Assembly (NCBI GenBank): GCA_022572525.1
Contig: JACZVS010000026.1
Coordinates: 1 to 6,722, forward strand
Source: Nanobdellota archaeon
Lineage (GTDB): Archaea > Nanobdellota > Nanobdellia > Pacearchaeales > UBA12030
Length of the DNA stretch: 6,722 nucleotides
Reading direction: 5' to 3'
The notes under the pieces are model-generated. The model was not told the DNA's origin. It saw only the letters and a program-made list of their open reading frames with translations, and made no database searches. Position 1 is the stretch's first letter. The number at the start of each line of letters is the position of its first letter. The position numbers were made by a program, and so were the translations under genes. Shown here in pieces: positions 6,011 to 6,722 of this stretch.

Positions 6011-6722
6011 ATGCCAGTAAATCCAGGACACGAATATCAGAGAGCTGAGATAGAGTATCAACAAGCAGATACCTTAGAAGAGAGGCTCACGGCTTCAAGA
6101 AAGATGCTACAAGTTGTTCCAAAGCACAAATCAAGTGAAAACCTAGTAGCCCTGATTAGAAAAAGAATTTCAAAGCTTTTGAAGCTTCAGGATAAAAAGA
6201 AAGAAATTGCTAAGAGAAGAGGAAGAAGTGAGGGCCTTAAGAAAGAAGGCGCTGCTCGAGTATGCATTATAGGAAGTCCGAACTCTGGGAAGTCGACTTT
6301 GCTGGCAAAGCTTACAAATGCCAAGCCAGCAATAGCAGATTATCCATATACAACAAAAAAAGCAGAGGTTGGTACTTTTGACCACAGAGGAGTCAAGATA
6401 CAGGTTGTTGAGATTCCCCCGATTGTTGAGAGTTTTATAGAAACAGAAAAAGGACACTTTTTTTTATCAATAATTAAAGAAGCATCTCTTCTCATAGTTA
6501 CTTTTAGAAATTCAGATGGGAAAAGGTTGGTTTTAAGAGAACTTAAGAAGATGAATGTTAAAATTCCATACATAGAATATAATTTTCAGGAGGATACTGC
6601 GGAACAGGTGAAGTATGATCTGTGGCAGAAGTTGGGAATTATTAAAGTATACACAAAACAGCCCCACAGAGAGAAGGACTTTCCTCCTGTTGCGCTTAGG
6701 AAAGGATCAACCATAAAAGATC
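6011..6722 (+). CDS. DRG/Obg-like protein with degenerate G domain and TGS region, N-terminal part (cut by window edge)
   Basis: The first 237 codons are present and the C-terminus lies beyond the right edge. Residues about 10-80 are a charged helical segment, as in DRG proteins. The P-loop (G1) GSPNSGKST at 88-96 is intact, and YPYTTKK (111-117) supplies the switch-I threonine of the Obg/DRG family. The G3 motif, normally D-x-P-G-I, reads VEIPPIVE (133-140): Asp is Glu134 and the glycine is Pro137. No NKxD (G4) is visible; that region reads KIPYIEYNFQEDT. The TGS region begins near 209 (GIIKVYTKQP, then DFPPVALRKGSTIKD). From P-loop to TGS is about 120 residues, shorter than I recall for canonical DRGs. 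It may bind nucleotide weakly or without guanine specificity; DRG relatives act with ribosomes. The ATG at 6011 fits a leaderless mRNA. Confidence 0.85.
   Translation, partial: MPVNPGHEYQRAEIEYQQADTLEERLTASRKMLQVVPKHKSSENLVALIRKRISKLLKLQDKKKEIAKRRGRSEGLKKEGAARVCIIGSPNSGKSTLLAKLTNAKPAIADYPYTTKKAEVGTFDHRGVKIQVVEIPPIVESFIETEKGHFFLSIIKEASLLIVTFRNSDGKRLVLRELKKMNVKIPYIEYNFQEDTAEQVKYDLWQKLGIIKVYTKQPHREKDFPPVALRKGSTIKD

Noticed and set aside
6171..6186. AAGCTTTTGAAGCTT short repeat
   Set aside because: It encodes the Lys/Leu-rich helix of the GTPase-like protein (KLLKL) and is explained by codon repetition.
6458..6465. Run of eight T inside the GTPase-like gene as a possible phase-variable or frameshift site
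   Set aside because: The downstream frame continues correctly into the TGS region, so the gene is in frame as written; one 8-base run in AT-rich DNA is weak evidence for switching.
6170..6573. Two overlapping minus-strand open frames of 95 and 77 codons
   Set aside because: Both are antisense to the GTPase-like coding frame, which carries a P-loop and TGS motifs and runs unbroken to the window edge.

Overview
The window looks like a piece of an AT-rich archaeal chromosome. The proteins are archaeal in type: an HTH_10 (bacterio-opsin-activator-like) regulator, a ribonuclease J of about 440 residues without the long bacterial C-terminal extension, a separate PUA protein beside a NOP2/Sun RNA methyltransferase, and a DRG/Obg-type GTPase relative with a TGS region. 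Several start codons sit about 25 bp from TATA-like boxes, as expected for leaderless archaeal mRNAs. Compact spacing, an unusual small membrane protein and the degenerate GTPase would suit a DPANN-type or other uncultivated lineage, but the taxonomic level is inference.

Layout. On the left (1-2236, all minus strand) lie a major-facilitator transporter, an HTH_10 regulator and the N-terminal part of a branched-chain-amino-acid-type (LivJ-like) substrate-binding protein, in transcription order. An 18-bp palindrome-like site occurs twice, once in the regulator's own promoter and once against the TATA box of the substrate-binding-protein gene. The two copies match at 16 of 18 positions and are inverted around the regulator gene. 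This suggests an autoregulated regulator that also controls the transport gene.

In the middle, a 29-bp inverted repeat forms a back-to-back promoter for the transporter (minus) and a small C-terminally anchored membrane protein (plus). The latter converges, 10 bp apart, on a small secreted Ig-like protein gene (minus). Ribonuclease J follows on the minus strand with its own promoter.

On the right is an RNA-modification and translation cluster. A NOP2/Sun m5C methyltransferase overlaps by ATGA with a PUA-domain protein, probably giving a catalytic and an RNA-binding polypeptide that work together. Divergent from them is a Walker-A-containing DRG/Obg-like protein, cut by the window edge, whose G3 motif is altered and whose G4 motif is missing. 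The start codons of the methyltransferase and the GTPase relative lie exactly equidistant (24.5 bp) from the centre of a single palindromic TTTAAA, implying one symmetric TATA box serving two leaderless divergent transcripts.

No tRNA, rRNA, CRISPR array, insertion sequence or gene-free stretch longer than about 100 bp was seen. I found no clearly new multi-gene system. The most interesting signals are the paired operator-like sites, the symmetric promoter and the degenerate GTPase.
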